Positions 1 to 5,863 of a stretch of 15,573 nt of DNA are shown piece after piece. The translations under genes and the position numbers were made by a program. The DNA comes from ZC4RG42 sp036676355 (lineage in GTDB: Bacteria; Pseudomonadota; Gammaproteobacteria; Burkholderiales; SG8-39). Under the pieces are notes generated by a model, which did not search any database, had not been told where the DNA came from, and worked only from the letters and a program-made list of their open reading frames with translations. The stretch covers positions 1-15,573 of the forward strand of contig JAKFDA010000089.1 in the NCBI GenBank assembly GCA_036676355.1, written 5' to 3'. Each line of letters begins with the position of its first letter. Position 1 is the stretch's first letter.

Positions 1-1043
1 GCGATATCGTGCGCGCCGTAGCGAAAGGCGTTGTCGAGCAGGTTGGACATGACGCGGCGAATCGCCATCGGTTTGAGTTCGATATCGCCGGTATCCGCAA
101 TCCGCGCATCGAGGGTATGGCCGGTATCGCGGTAGTGGCGCACCAGGTCGTCGGCGAGCGCGGCCAGATCGGTCGGCACGCTCGCTTCGCCGCCCGCTGC
201 GCGGGCGAAATCGAGGAACTGGCCGATGATGCGATCCATCTCCTCGATGTCGGCGGCCATGCCGTGGATCGTCTGCTCGTCCGCGCCGCTCATCTCCGCG
301 CCCAGGCGCAGTCGCGCCAGCGGCGTGCGCAGATCGTGCGACACGCCGGCGAGAATGATCGCCCGGTCTTCGTCGAGGCGCGCGAGGTTGCTGGTCATCT
401 GATTGAACGCACGCGACACGGTGCGAATTTCATCGGGCCCCGATTCGTCCAGCGGCGGCGGCAGCCGACCGTGGCCGATCTCGCGCGCCGCGCTGGTCAG
501 CGCGGCGAGCGGCCGGCGCAGACGGAACACGATGAAATACGCGGCAATCAGCGCGAGCACGAGCACCAGCGCGCCCCAGCCCAGCCATTGCAGGGCGAGC
601 TGCCGTTCGACGCGTTCCTGCGGCAGCATGACCCAGTACTCGTCGTCGCCGATGAAGAAGCTCACCCAGAAGCCGCGCTCGCCGTTGCGTTCCAGCGCGA
701 TGCGCGTATCGGTGCCGAGATCGCGGCGGATTTCGCCGGCCAGCAACTGCAGCATGGCGCGATCCTCGGGCGGCACCACCAATTTGTCTCCGGGCTCGGC
801 CGGATAGACGCGGATGCTTTCCCGATCGGCGAGGTCGAGCAGCAGCTCCTTGCGCAATTCGGGCTGCGAAGTCACCAACGCCGTGCGTGTGAGGTTGACG
901 ACGCTGACGACCATTTGCGCGATCTGGCGCGTGCGCGGCTCGACGTCATAAGCGCGGAAGATCTGCACCCACGCGCCGATGGCGAGCACGATCACAACGG
1001 CGATGAGCAGGAACGCGCGCCACAGCAGACTGCGCGGCATCAT
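1..1043 (-). CDS. envZ: EnvZ-like sensor histidine kinase (3' end cut by window)
   Basis: Translated by hand from the minus strand; the reading frame is open to the window edge. The start ATG overlaps the ompR stop (ATGA), which implies translational coupling. Seen: an N-terminal membrane segment at about residues 6-27, a periplasmic stretch, a second membrane segment at about 145-165, a HAMP-like linker, the H-box GVSHDLRTPLARLRL with the phospho-accepting His near residue 236, and the N-box NLLDNAFRYG near the truncated end. The G boxes lie outside the window. The family autophosphorylates on the H-box His and phosphorylates the partner regulator; its usual role is sensing osmotic or envelope conditions. 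The EnvZ/RisS-like assignment rests on domain order and the OmpR-type partner, so the actual signal is unknown. Confidence 0.93.
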   Translation of the reverse strand, partial: MMPRSLLWRAFLLIAVVIVLAIGAWVQIFRAYDVEPRTRQIAQMVVSVVNLTRTALVTSQPELRKELLLDLADRESIRVYPAEPGDKLVVPPEDRAMLQLLAGEIRRDLGTDTRIALERNGERGFWVSFFIGDDEYWVMLPQERVERQLALQWLGWGALVLVLALIAAYFIVFRLRRPLAALTSAAREIGHGRLPPPLDESGPDEIRTVSRAFNQMTSNLARLDEDRAIILAGVSHDLRTPLARLRLGAEMSGADEQTIHGMAADIEEMDRIIGQFLDFARAAGGEASVPTDLAALADDLVRHYRDTGHTLDARIADTGDIELKPMAIRRVMSNLLDNAFRYGAHDI

Positions 1044-1759
1044 TGTTCGTCGGGTACGAACACGTAGCCGAAACCGCGCACGGTCTGGATATAGGTCGGG
1101 CTGGACGCGTCCGGCTCGACCAGTTTGCGCAGGCGCGACACCTGGACGTCGATGGCGCGATCGAACACTTCGTACTCGCGCCGTCGCGCCAGTTCCATCA
1201 GCTTGTCGCGCGAGAGCGGCGTGCGCGGATGCGTCACCAGAACCTTGAGCAGCGCGAATTCGCCGGTGGTAAGCGAGGTTGTTTCGCCGTTCTTGTGCAG
1301 CGTGCGCGTGGCGAGATTGAGCGACATGCCGCCGAATTCGACGATCTCGGGCTCCGCAGCCGGCGCCCCGGGCGGCAGGGGCGCGCCGCGACGCCGCATG
1401 ATCGCGTTGATGCGCGCCACCAGTTCGCGCGGATTGAAGGGTTTGGGCAGATAGTCGTCCGCGCCCATTTCCAGGCCGACGATGCGATCCACGTCCTCGC
1501 CGCGCGCGGTGAGCATGATGATCGGCATCATGTTCTTGGTGCCGCGCAGGCGGCGGCAGATCGATAGGCCGTCTTCACCGGGCAGCATCAGGTCGAGCAC
1601 CAGCAGATCGTAATGCTCGTGGGCGAGTTGCTTGTCCATCGCGGGCGCGTCGGACACGGTCTTCACCGTGAAGCCCTGCTGAGCGAGATAACGGTTGAGC
1701 AGATCGCGCAAACGCAGATCGTCATCGACGACGAGAATTTTGGTTTTGGGTTCCGACAT
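1040..1759 (-). CDS. ompR: OmpR-family response regulator
   Basis: 239 aa, full length for the family. The receiver domain shows the acidic triplet VDDD at 11-14, the phospho-acceptor Asp56 in LLVLDLMLPG, the conserved Thr in MLTARG and Lys106 in LPKPFNPRE. After a proline-rich linker (about 125-140) comes a winged-helix DNA-binding domain ending in QVSRLRKLVEPD and YIQTVRGFGYVF. It forms a two-component operon with the overlapping kinase gene downstream. Members bind tandem direct repeats about 10-11 bp apart and control porins and envelope genes. The sequence style is that of betaproteobacterial OmpR/RisA proteins. No strong Shine-Dalgarno is visible before the ATG. The three TTACA promoters nearby have the operator geometry expected for this family, but a direct link is inference. 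Confidence 0.95.
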   Translation of the reverse strand: MSEPKTKILVVDDDLRLRDLLNRYLAQQGFTVKTVSDAPAMDKQLAHEHYDLLVLDLMLPGEDGLSICRRLRGTKNMMPIIMLTARGEDVDRIVGLEMGADDYLPKPFNPRELVARINAIMRRRGAPLPPGAPAAEPEIVEFGGMSLNLATRTLHKNGETTSLTTGEFALLKVLVTHPRTPLSRDKLMELARRREYEVFDRAIDVQVSRLRKLVEPDASSPTYIQTVRGFGYVFVPDEQ

Positions 1760-1837
1760 AGAGGCATGTAATCGATCAGGAGGTCCGTATCCTAGCCCGA
1801 GCGGAGATGGAGCGGGGCGGCGGCGTCATCAACCGCG

Positions 1838-1850
1838 TTACGCCGCGTAA
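1838..1850. promoter_or_regulatory. 13-bp palindrome in the ompR upstream region
   Basis: TTACGC-C-GCGTAA is a perfect inverted repeat with 6-bp arms, lying between the divergent ompR and the lipoprotein gene at 1975. It is 24 bp upstream of the first TTACA promoter and about 80 bp upstream of ompR. It could be an operator for either side, or chance in GC-rich DNA. Confidence 0.35.
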
Positions 1851-1873
1851 GCCGGGAGCATCTTGCAACAAAC

Positions 1874-1927
1874 GCTTACAAAGCGAGCATGGCGCTACAC
1901 AGTAGGCTTACATGCCGACGCTATCGT
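1874..1927 (+). promoter_or_regulatory. TTACA-type promoter, copy 1 (for gene at 1975)
   Basis: Elements in order: GCTTACAAAG at 1874-1883, TACACAGT at 1896-1903, GCTTACAT at 1906-1913, then 8 nt and a -10-like TATCGT at 1922-1927. The two GCTTACA copies are 32 bp apart. The ACA cores fall at intervals of 21 and 11 bp, on one face of the helix. No TTGACA-like -35 is present, which suggests an activator-dependent promoter. The same layout recurs at 2375 and 4754. The predicted transcript start is near 1934, about 40 nt before the start codon. Confidence 0.7.
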
Positions 1928-1974
1928 GATGTCAACGCGCGGTTATTCAGCGCGCGACATTACGGAGCAACGCC

Positions 1975-2358
1975 GTGTTCACTGTCCGACGCATTCTTCT
2001 GATCGGCCTGCTGGCCGCTTCCGCCGCCGGTTGTGCCGTCGCGCCATACGAGTCGCATGTGGTGCATGAAGTCTACGATCCGTACCCCTACGTCTATCCG
2101 CGTACACAGGTCTACATTTATCAGTCCCAGAGCTATGGCCACCGGCATCGTAGGTATGACCATGCCGATCGGGACCGGTCGCATGTGCGCAGGTCCATCG
2201 AGCGCGACGATCGGTCGGGTCGCCCGCATGAGCGTGCGCGCGATGCCAAACTCGCGAAGCGCGATGTGGCGCGCGCGGAACCGCGCCGTGAGGTTGATCG
2301 TTCACCGCGGCACGCGCGCAATGACAGTCGTGACAACGATCGACGCGAGCGTCGCTGA
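1975..2358 (+). CDS. Small Arg/His-rich putative lipoprotein
   Basis: 127 aa starting at GTG, with GGAG 7 nt upstream at 1964-1967. The N-terminus is a short basic stretch, then a hydrophobic segment ending in ASAAGC, a plausible lipobox with Cys20 as the lipidated residue; anchoring in the outer membrane is inferred. After it comes a Tyr/Val/Pro-rich stretch (about 30-52) and then a very polar Arg/Asp/His-rich tail to the end. I recognise no domain. It is preceded by copy 1 of the TTACA promoter and followed closely by copy 2. Overlapping frames on the other strand also look open, as expected for a repetitive Arg-rich composition, but only this frame has a signal sequence, ribosome site and promoter. 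Confidence 0.75.
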   Translation: MFTVRRILLIGLLAASAAGCAVAPYESHVVHEVYDPYPYVYPRTQVYIYQSQSYGHRHRRYDHADRDRSHVRRSIERDDRSGRPHERARDAKLAKRDVARAEPRREVDRSPRHARNDSRDNDRRERR

Positions 2359-2374
2359 ACGGTCCGATACACAT

Positions 2375-2428
2375 GCTTACAAAGAGGCGGTTGACGCACA
2401 CAGTCCGCTTACATTGCATGGCTAAAGT
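2375..2428 (+). promoter_or_regulatory. TTACA-type promoter, copy 2 (for gene at 2475)
   Basis: GCTTACAAAG at 2375-2384, ACACAGT at 2397-2403, GCTTACAT at 2407-2414, then 8 nt and TAAAGT at 2423-2428 as the -10. Spacing is identical to copies 1 and 3. It begins 17 nt after the stop of the upstream gene. The predicted transcript start is near 2435, 40 nt before the ATG at 2475. Confidence 0.7.
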
Positions 2429-2474
2429 GCAACCGTGCCGAACGCAGATCGGCCTTCATTCAAGGAGAGAGGCA

Positions 2475-2888
2475 ATGTTCAAAGCAAAACAAATGCTGCT
2501 GGTTCTGATGCTGGGCATTCCGGCGATCGCGAGCGCGGGTTCGCCTTACGAAGCGGCGCACGAGCGTCATGTGACCATCGTCATGCAAGCGCACTACGAT
2601 CGTGATCGCGGTCCCGCCCGCCATTACGACGGCTGGGGCGATGGGCGGATCAACCGTATGCAGTATGTGCAGCAGAAACAGATTCAGCGAGGCGTGCGCT
2701 CGGGCGAACTGACTCGCAGCGAAGCGCGTCGCCTGTGGAATGAGCAGGAGCGCATCGCCCGGCTGGAACGTCGTTACAAGGCGGACGGTCATCTGTCACT
2801 TGCGGAACGTCGAGATCTCGAGCGCGACCTTAACAGGGCGGGGCGGCGTATTTACAATCAGGCGCACGACAGGCAGGCTCGCGGCTGA
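2475..2888 (+). CDS. Secreted basic protein with a GELTRSEARRL-type helical repeat
   Basis: 137 aa. The ATG at 2475 was chosen over an in-frame start 34 codons upstream because AAGGAGAG lies just before it, a signal peptide begins there, and the TTACA promoter lies inside the longer version. Signal peptide about 1-21 (MFKAKQMLLVLMLGIPAIASA), so probably periplasmic. The mature part contains DGRINRMQYVQQKQIQRGV, GELTRSEARRLWNEQ and LSLAERRDLERDLNRAGRRIY. This charged helical pattern recurs in many uncharacterised exported proteobacterial proteins; the 'L(T/S)..E...L' pattern occurs twice. Function unknown. The gene at 2934 follows after 45 nt and shares the C-terminal motif, so the two probably form one transcription unit. 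Confidence 0.82.
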   Translation: MFKAKQMLLVLMLGIPAIASAGSPYEAAHERHVTIVMQAHYDRDRGPARHYDGWGDGRINRMQYVQQKQIQRGVRSGELTRSEARRLWNEQERIARLERRYKADGHLSLAERRDLERDLNRAGRRIYNQAHDRQARG

Positions 2889-2933
2889 TACTGTGACTTG
2901 CCATAGAACGACATCCCTCAACTCCGAGCGAAT

Positions 2934-3224
2934 ATGAAACGCCTCCTCGTGCTGATCAGCATGCTGTCCGCCCTGGTCGCCGCCTATCCGGCGGCGGCCC
3001 AGCACGAGGACGGGCGCAGCGACCGCTACGAGCGTCGCGACGACAGCCGTCGCGGCAACGACCGCGATCGCAGTGCGCGCGGCGACGAGCGGGGACGCGA
3101 TCGCCAGGCCGACCGGCCGTCGCGGCGCGACTCGCTGTCTCCCGACGAGCGCCGGCAGTTGCGGCGCGACATCGAAGACTACGGTCGCGATATCTATCGC
3201 GACCGTCGCGGTCGGCGTAACTGA
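2934..3224 (+). CDS. Secreted Arg/Asp-rich protein
   Basis: 96 aa. Signal peptide about 1-21 (MKRLLVLISMLSALVAAYPAAA) with cleavage expected near AAA/Q-H. The mature chain is dominated by Arg, Asp, Glu and Ser in short RD/ER/DR runs. It ends in LSPDERRQLRRDIEDYGRDIYRDRR, which resembles the end of the 2475 product (LSLAERRDLERDLNRAGRRIY), so the two look like paralogues sharing a C-terminal module. The ribosome site is weak (CCGAGCG before the ATG). It has no TTACA promoter of its own and is probably read from the 2375 promoter. Function unknown; likely intrinsically disordered and periplasmic. Confidence 0.8.
   Translation: MKRLLVLISMLSALVAAYPAAAQHEDGRSDRYERRDDSRRGNDRDRSARGDERGRDRQADRPSRRDSLSPDERRQLRRDIEDYGRDIYRDRRGRRN
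3181..3206. repeat. 26-bp near-perfect palindrome inside the 3' end of the 2934 gene
   Basis: The 12-bp arms ACGGTCGCGATA and TATCGCGACCGT are separated by only TC. It sits in the last codons of the gene (the Y-G-R-D-I-Y-R-D-R region), 16 bp before the stop codon. In RNA it would form a strong hairpin that could protect or end the message. It could also be a by-product of alternating Arg-Asp codons. Confidence 0.6.
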
Positions 3225-3225
3225 T

Positions 3226-3241
3226 CCCGCTTGCACGCGGG
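3226..3241 (+). terminator. Weak hairpin after the 2934 gene
   Basis: CCCGC-TTGCAC-GCGGG immediately follows the stop codon. There is no downstream T-run, so it is at best a weak or factor-dependent end of the small-protein transcript. It directly precedes the -35 box of the toxin-antitoxin operon. Confidence 0.3.
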
Positions 3242-3242
3242 C

Positions 3243-3277
3243 TTGACGGCACCTGCCTCGGGTAGTAGATTACTACC
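3243..3277 (+). promoter_or_regulatory. Promoter and operator of the toxin-antitoxin operon
   Basis: TTGACG at 3243-3248, a 17-bp spacer and TAGATT at 3266-3271 form a good sigma70 promoter. The -10 is embedded in a perfect inverted repeat at 3261-3277: GGTAGTA, 3 nt, TACTACC. A repressor bound here would block RNA polymerase. This is the arrangement expected for autoregulation by a ribbon-helix-helix antitoxin; that the product of 3301 binds it is inference. Confidence 0.75.
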
Positions 3278-3300
3278 GTCTTTCCGAGTCGAGGTTCGCC

Positions 3301-3783
3301 ATGGGAATGCCGGTCAAATTGTCGGACGAACTGGTCCTTGCCGCCCGCATGGAGGCTGAAGTCACCGATCGCACCATCACCTCGCAGATCGAGCACTGGG
3401 CCAAACTCGGGCGTGCCGCCGAGGCGGAGCTGAGTTACGGCGAAGTGGTCAAACTCAAGCTTGCCCACACCGGGGCCAAAGGTACGAAAAGCGCGGCGAA
3501 AGCGTCGGCAACCGGCGCGGAATTGCGGGCGCGTCTGGAAAGCGTGGCGCAGTCCGCGGAACGCAGCAGCGTGCTCGACGCGCTGCGCGCCCAAGGCCGG
3601 CCGGTGTACGAAGCGACTCCCGATCATCCCGGTTTTGTCACCCGCATCGACCCGGACGGCAAGCGCACCGTCGGCCGCTTTGAAAGTCGCCAGTTCGTGC
3701 ATCAGCATCCGCCCGGCGCCGAGCAGAGCATTGCGTGCGGCTGCTCGTTGAGCGGTCGTCCGAAAAAAGCCGCGAATCGATGA
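3301..3783 (+). CDS. ParD-like antitoxin of a zeta-type toxin-antitoxin pair
   Basis: 160 aa. The N-terminus, about residues 1-45 (MGMPVKLSDELVLAARMEAE, then TDRTITSQIEHWAKLGRAAE), matches the ParD-like antitoxin pattern: a short beta strand followed by two helices, as in ribbon-helix-helix DNA-binding proteins. The middle is Ala/Lys-rich and the C-terminal part (about 105-140: GRPVYEATPDHPGFVTRIDP...GKRTVGRFE) is probably the toxin-binding or neutralising part. GAGG lies about 8 nt upstream of the ATG; a second Met is at codon 3. The stop overlaps the toxin start (ATGA), giving coupled translation with the antitoxin first. The operator at 3261-3277 suggests autorepression. Confidence 0.85.
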   Translation: MGMPVKLSDELVLAARMEAEVTDRTITSQIEHWAKLGRAAEAELSYGEVVKLKLAHTGAKGTKSAAKASATGAELRARLESVAQSAERSSVLDALRAQGRPVYEATPDHPGFVTRIDPDGKRTVGRFESRQFVHQHPPGAEQSIACGCSLSGRPKKAANR

Positions 3784-4406
3784 CGACCGCGAGCCTGTCC
3801 GAGGCTCGCCGTCGATTGCGCAGCGCCAGCGGTCCGACCATCGTCGTGCTGGCGGGCTCCAACGGGGCCGGCAAATCCACGTTCTACGAACACTTTCTCG
3901 CCGACGTCGGCCTGCCTTTCATCAACGCCGATCTCATCGCGCGCGAACTCGATCCCGAAGAACCGGGCAAAGTCGCCTATCAGGCCGCGCAACTGGCCGA
4001 CAGGGAACGGCGCGCATTGGTTGCGCGCAAGGCATCGTTCTGCATGGAAACCGTATTTTCCGATCCGGTCGGCGACAAGATTGGCTTCCTCAAAGACGCG
4101 CAGAAGCAGGGCTACGGCGTATTTCTCGTCTTCATCGGACTGCCTAGCGTGGAGTTGTCGATCGCGCGGGTCGAACAACGCACCGGCGTCGGTGGACATG
4201 ATGTGCCCGACGAAAAACTGGTCGAGCGTTTCCCGCGCACTTTAGAGAATCTGCGCAAGGCGATTCCCTTCGTCGATCTCGCGATCGTATTCGACAACGG
4301 TTCGGCGAGCGCACCGTATCGCCATGTCGCGACATTCGAGCATGGCAAGCGCGTCGCCAAGGCCAGATCCATTCCGGCCTGGGCGAGCACGCTGCTGCGC
4401 GCGTGA
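3780..4406 (+). CDS. Zeta-type toxin (P-loop kinase)
   Basis: 208 aa from the ATG that overlaps the antitoxin stop; an earlier in-frame Met lies inside the antitoxin gene and has no support. Walker A GSNGAGKST at 26-34 follows a hydrophobic strand (IVVLA). INADLIA at 48-54 carries the Asp expected near the catalytic site, and METVFS at 89-94 is the usual second block. The RVEQRTGVGGHDVPDEKLVE stretch at 130-149, followed by RFPRTLENL, matches the family's substrate/nucleotide lid. Classical zeta toxins phosphorylate UDP-N-acetylglucosamine and disturb wall synthesis; related stand-alone kinases use other substrates, so the target is inferred. Length and motifs look intact. The gene faces the DUF2892 gene tail to tail. 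Confidence 0.88.
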   Translation: MTTASLSEARRRLRSASGPTIVVLAGSNGAGKSTFYEHFLADVGLPFINADLIARELDPEEPGKVAYQAAQLADRERRALVARKASFCMETVFSDPVGDKIGFLKDAQKQGYGVFLVFIGLPSVELSIARVEQRTGVGGHDVPDEKLVERFPRTLENLRKAIPFVDLAIVFDNGSASAPYRHVATFEHGKRVAKARSIPAWASTLLRA

Positions 4407-4440
4407 ATCCGAGCGGTTTTCGAGTGAGCGAAGCTCCTAA

Positions 4441-4650
4441 TTAAACACGCTGCGGTGTCTGGAGTAAGGGCTTGATGCCGCCAAGCAAATAGGTCGCAGG
4501 ACACCACTCGATCAGAGCGGTGTAGATCGGCACCAGACCGATCAGTCCGAACGCACTGGCGTCACCCTCGAGGACGAGCATCAGGCTAAGCAGCGCCAGA
4601 CCGACCACGACACGAATCGCACCATCCACCGTGCCGACATTCTTTTCCAC
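4441..4650 (-). CDS. DUF2892 small inner-membrane protein
   Basis: 69 aa, GTG start with GGAG 5 nt upstream on the minus strand. The pattern is that of the YgaP-type membrane domain family (DUF2892): N-terminal KNVGTVDGAIRVVVG, a first membrane segment at about 12-27, a short polar turn, then FGLIGLVPIYTALIEWCPATYLLG as the second segment with the characteristic 'W-C-P' motif. Some relatives are fused to rhodanese domains; this one stands alone. Function is not established. It has its own promoter with an FNR-like box (4680-4720), suggesting expression when oxygen is low. Confidence 0.85.
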   Translation of the reverse strand: MEKNVGTVDGAIRVVVGLALLSLMLVLEGDASAFGLIGLVPIYTALIEWCPATYLLGGIKPLLQTPQRV

Positions 4651-4679
4651 GACATCTCCAGATTAAAAAGGATAAGGAC

Positions 4680-4720
4680 AGCATAGGCCGCAAGAGCACG
4701 GCCGCTTTGATGTAACTCAA
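4680..4720 (-). promoter_or_regulatory. FNR/Anr-like class II promoter for the DUF2892 gene
   Basis: TTGAT-GTAA-CTCAA at 4707-4720 differs from the FNR consensus (TTGAT-N4-ATCAA) at one base. On the minus strand a -10 TATGCT lies at 4685-4680, predicting transcription from about 4673. That puts the box centre (4713.5) near -41, the standard position for FNR-activated promoters. The box extends to CTTTGA/TCAAAG arms (4705-4722). Binding is inferred from sequence only. Confidence 0.65.
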
Positions 4721-4753
4721 AGTGATATGTCGGGTCGCGGCGCGGAAATACAA

Positions 4754-4807
4754 GGTTACAAAGCAATCGTGTCGCCACACATTGCGCTTACATAATTCGA
4801 CTAACGT
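4754..4807 (+). promoter_or_regulatory. TTACA-type promoter, copy 3 (for gene at 4842)
   Basis: GGTTACAAAG at 4754-4763, ACACATT at 4777-4783, GCTTACAT at 4786-4793, then 8 nt and TAACGT at 4802-4807. Spacing equals copies 1 and 2 although the bases between the elements differ, which points to selection rather than recent duplication. The predicted transcript start is near 4814, 28 nt before the ATG. Confidence 0.7.
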
Positions 4808-4841
4808 GATCCGCACTGCGCAAGCATCGAAGGAGCACGAC

Positions 4842-5018
4842 ATGTCTTACTGGAAAGCCGGATTGCTGGCGGTTCTGGCGACCGCGTTGCTGGGCGGCTG
4901 TACCGTCTTCCCGCATGGCCACGGTCACGGCCACGACAGGCACGACCGTTATAAGCGACACGATCACGGCGATCGCCATGATCATCGTGACGACCGCCGC
5001 CATCGCGGCTATCGGTAG
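4842..5018 (+). CDS. His-rich small lipoprotein
   Basis: 58 aa. The ATG at 4842 is preceded by AAGGAG at 4830-4835; a longer in-frame version would begin upstream of the TTACA promoter and is rejected. The signal sequence ends in TALLGGC, a good lipobox with Cys20. The 38-residue mature part is almost entirely His, Asp, Arg and Gly, with HGHGHGHD and HDHGDRHDHRDD runs. Such a composition could bind divalent metals (Zn, Ni, Cu) or buffer charge at the envelope. No domain is recognisable. It is divergent from the DUF2892 gene and is the third member of the TTACA promoter set. Confidence 0.8.
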   Translation: MSYWKAGLLAVLATALLGGCTVFPHGHGHGHDRHDRYKRHDHGDRHDHRDDRRHRGYR

Positions 5019-5210
5019 GTGCGGATGCACTGTTAATAAACTGACTCAATTGGGGAAGCAGCGTGTAATCCATGTGCGCAGGGACCTGCGTTGAAAGCTT
5101 TTCCCGCCCGGGGGAGAAACCGCGTATGGTGGCTGTTCAGGCGCTGGAAACATCCAACCTTCATTCCCCTGATTGGCGATTCAGGGTCCATCGTTTTAAA
5201 AGAGGTGCAT

Positions 5211-5531
5211 ATGGACCGTAGCCTGGAACACGTCATTCATTTGGTCGGCATATCGTCCGAACTCGAAGAGCTGGACCAGCATGGCCGATTCATGGTCGCG
5301 CGCCTGCTCATTACCGACGATCAGCTTTATCTGAGCCTGGTCGAGGATCTGCGGCAACTCAAACTACTTGCTGGGAAGTCACCGGCAATGAAGGCAGGTT
5401 TCGAGCAGCTCGATGCGCGTCTCGCGGCATGTCGGCTGGTGAAGTCGACCATGGTCGAGCGCTTGTCGAAACCCGAAATGCTGCGCCCTCTACCGCCCAA
5501 GGCGTCCCCGAGCGTAGCGTCGCGGCACTGA
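5211..5531 (+). CDS. Hypothetical helical protein
   Basis: 106 aa. The ATG at 5211 was chosen because GAGGTG lies 4-9 nt upstream; the 40 upstream in-frame codons have no ribosome site and an unlikely composition. Mostly amphipathic helix (about 5-90), rich in Leu and Glu, with one Cys (near 73), then a Pro-rich tail LRPLPPKASP. There is no signal peptide or membrane segment, so it is probably cytoplasmic. I do not recognise the family. The 192 nt upstream contain no convincing promoter motif or the TTACA layout. It could be a small regulator or structural protein, but nothing shows this. Confidence 0.6.
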   Translation: MDRSLEHVIHLVGISSELEELDQHGRFMVARLLITDDQLYLSLVEDLRQLKLLAGKSPAMKAGFEQLDARLAACRLVKSTMVERLSKPEMLRPLPPKASPSVASRH

Positions 5532-5799
5532 TTGCTCATAGCGGTCGGCACGCGAAGCGCGGGTCGTATTCATGCGGGTGCGCTGAAACGACGCCTCGTT
5601 TCCTGCCGCCTATACGCCTGGAACAATAAGCCGTACACGATCGGGTTCACCCGATCGGCCACACCCGGCCGCAGCGCTTTGAGTGGTCGCTTTTCAACTG
5701 AGCGGCCAGGGCGCTTGTGCGAACGCCGCAGCGTTCCGACTTCTCTCGCTCGGCGCATGGATTCTCTCCGCGCGACGCCAAACCACGACACATCTTTCG
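5532..5799. other. Non-coding stretch between the 5211 gene and the ArsR promoter
   Basis: No gene is supported here: short open frames lack ribosome sites and have shadow-like composition. It contains one clear hairpin (5638-5657) and ends at the -35 box of the ArsR operon promoter. Confidence 0.5.
5638..5657. terminator. Perfect 8-bp stem hairpin
   Basis: CGATCGGG-TTCA-CCCGATCG, a compact GC-rich stem with a 4-nt loop about 110 nt after the 5211 gene. No T-run follows. It may end or stabilise that transcript, or be a protein-binding palindrome. Confidence 0.4.
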
Positions 5800-5841
5800 T
5801 TGACATGCTCACTGCGCTAACGTAGTTTACCAATCGGTTAA
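5800..5841 (+). promoter_or_regulatory. Promoter and probable ArsR operator
   Basis: TTGACA at 5800-5805, a 17-bp spacer and TAGTTT at 5823-5828 form a near-consensus sigma70 promoter. The inverted repeat TTTACC-AATC-GGTTAA at 5826-5841 (one mismatch between arms) overlaps the -10 and the predicted start, the usual place for an ArsR-type autorepressor. Transcription would begin about 30 nt before the ATG at 5864. Confidence 0.7.
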
Positions 5842-5863
5842 ATACAAGCGCCTCAGCACAAGC

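Noticed and set aside
9..1067. Long plus-strand open frame (about 350 codons) over the kinase gene
   Set aside because: It is the antisense of the EnvZ-like kinase. Its composition (Arg/Ala/His/Gln-rich, no domain) is typical of a shadow frame in GC-rich DNA, while the minus strand carries recognisable H and N boxes.
1778..1784. Perfect AGGAGGT Shine-Dalgarno sequence in the ompR upstream region
   Set aside because: No start codon follows on the plus strand at a usable distance, so it is taken as chance.
2956..3708. Minus-strand open frame spanning the 2934 gene and the antitoxin gene
   Set aside because: No ribosome site, no domain, and it runs antisense to two supported genes and over the TA promoter; composition is that of a shadow.
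4426..4436. GAGC-GAA-GCTC mini-hairpin between the zeta-type toxin and DUF2892 genes
   Set aside because: Only 4 bp of stem and no T-run; too weak to call a shared terminator.
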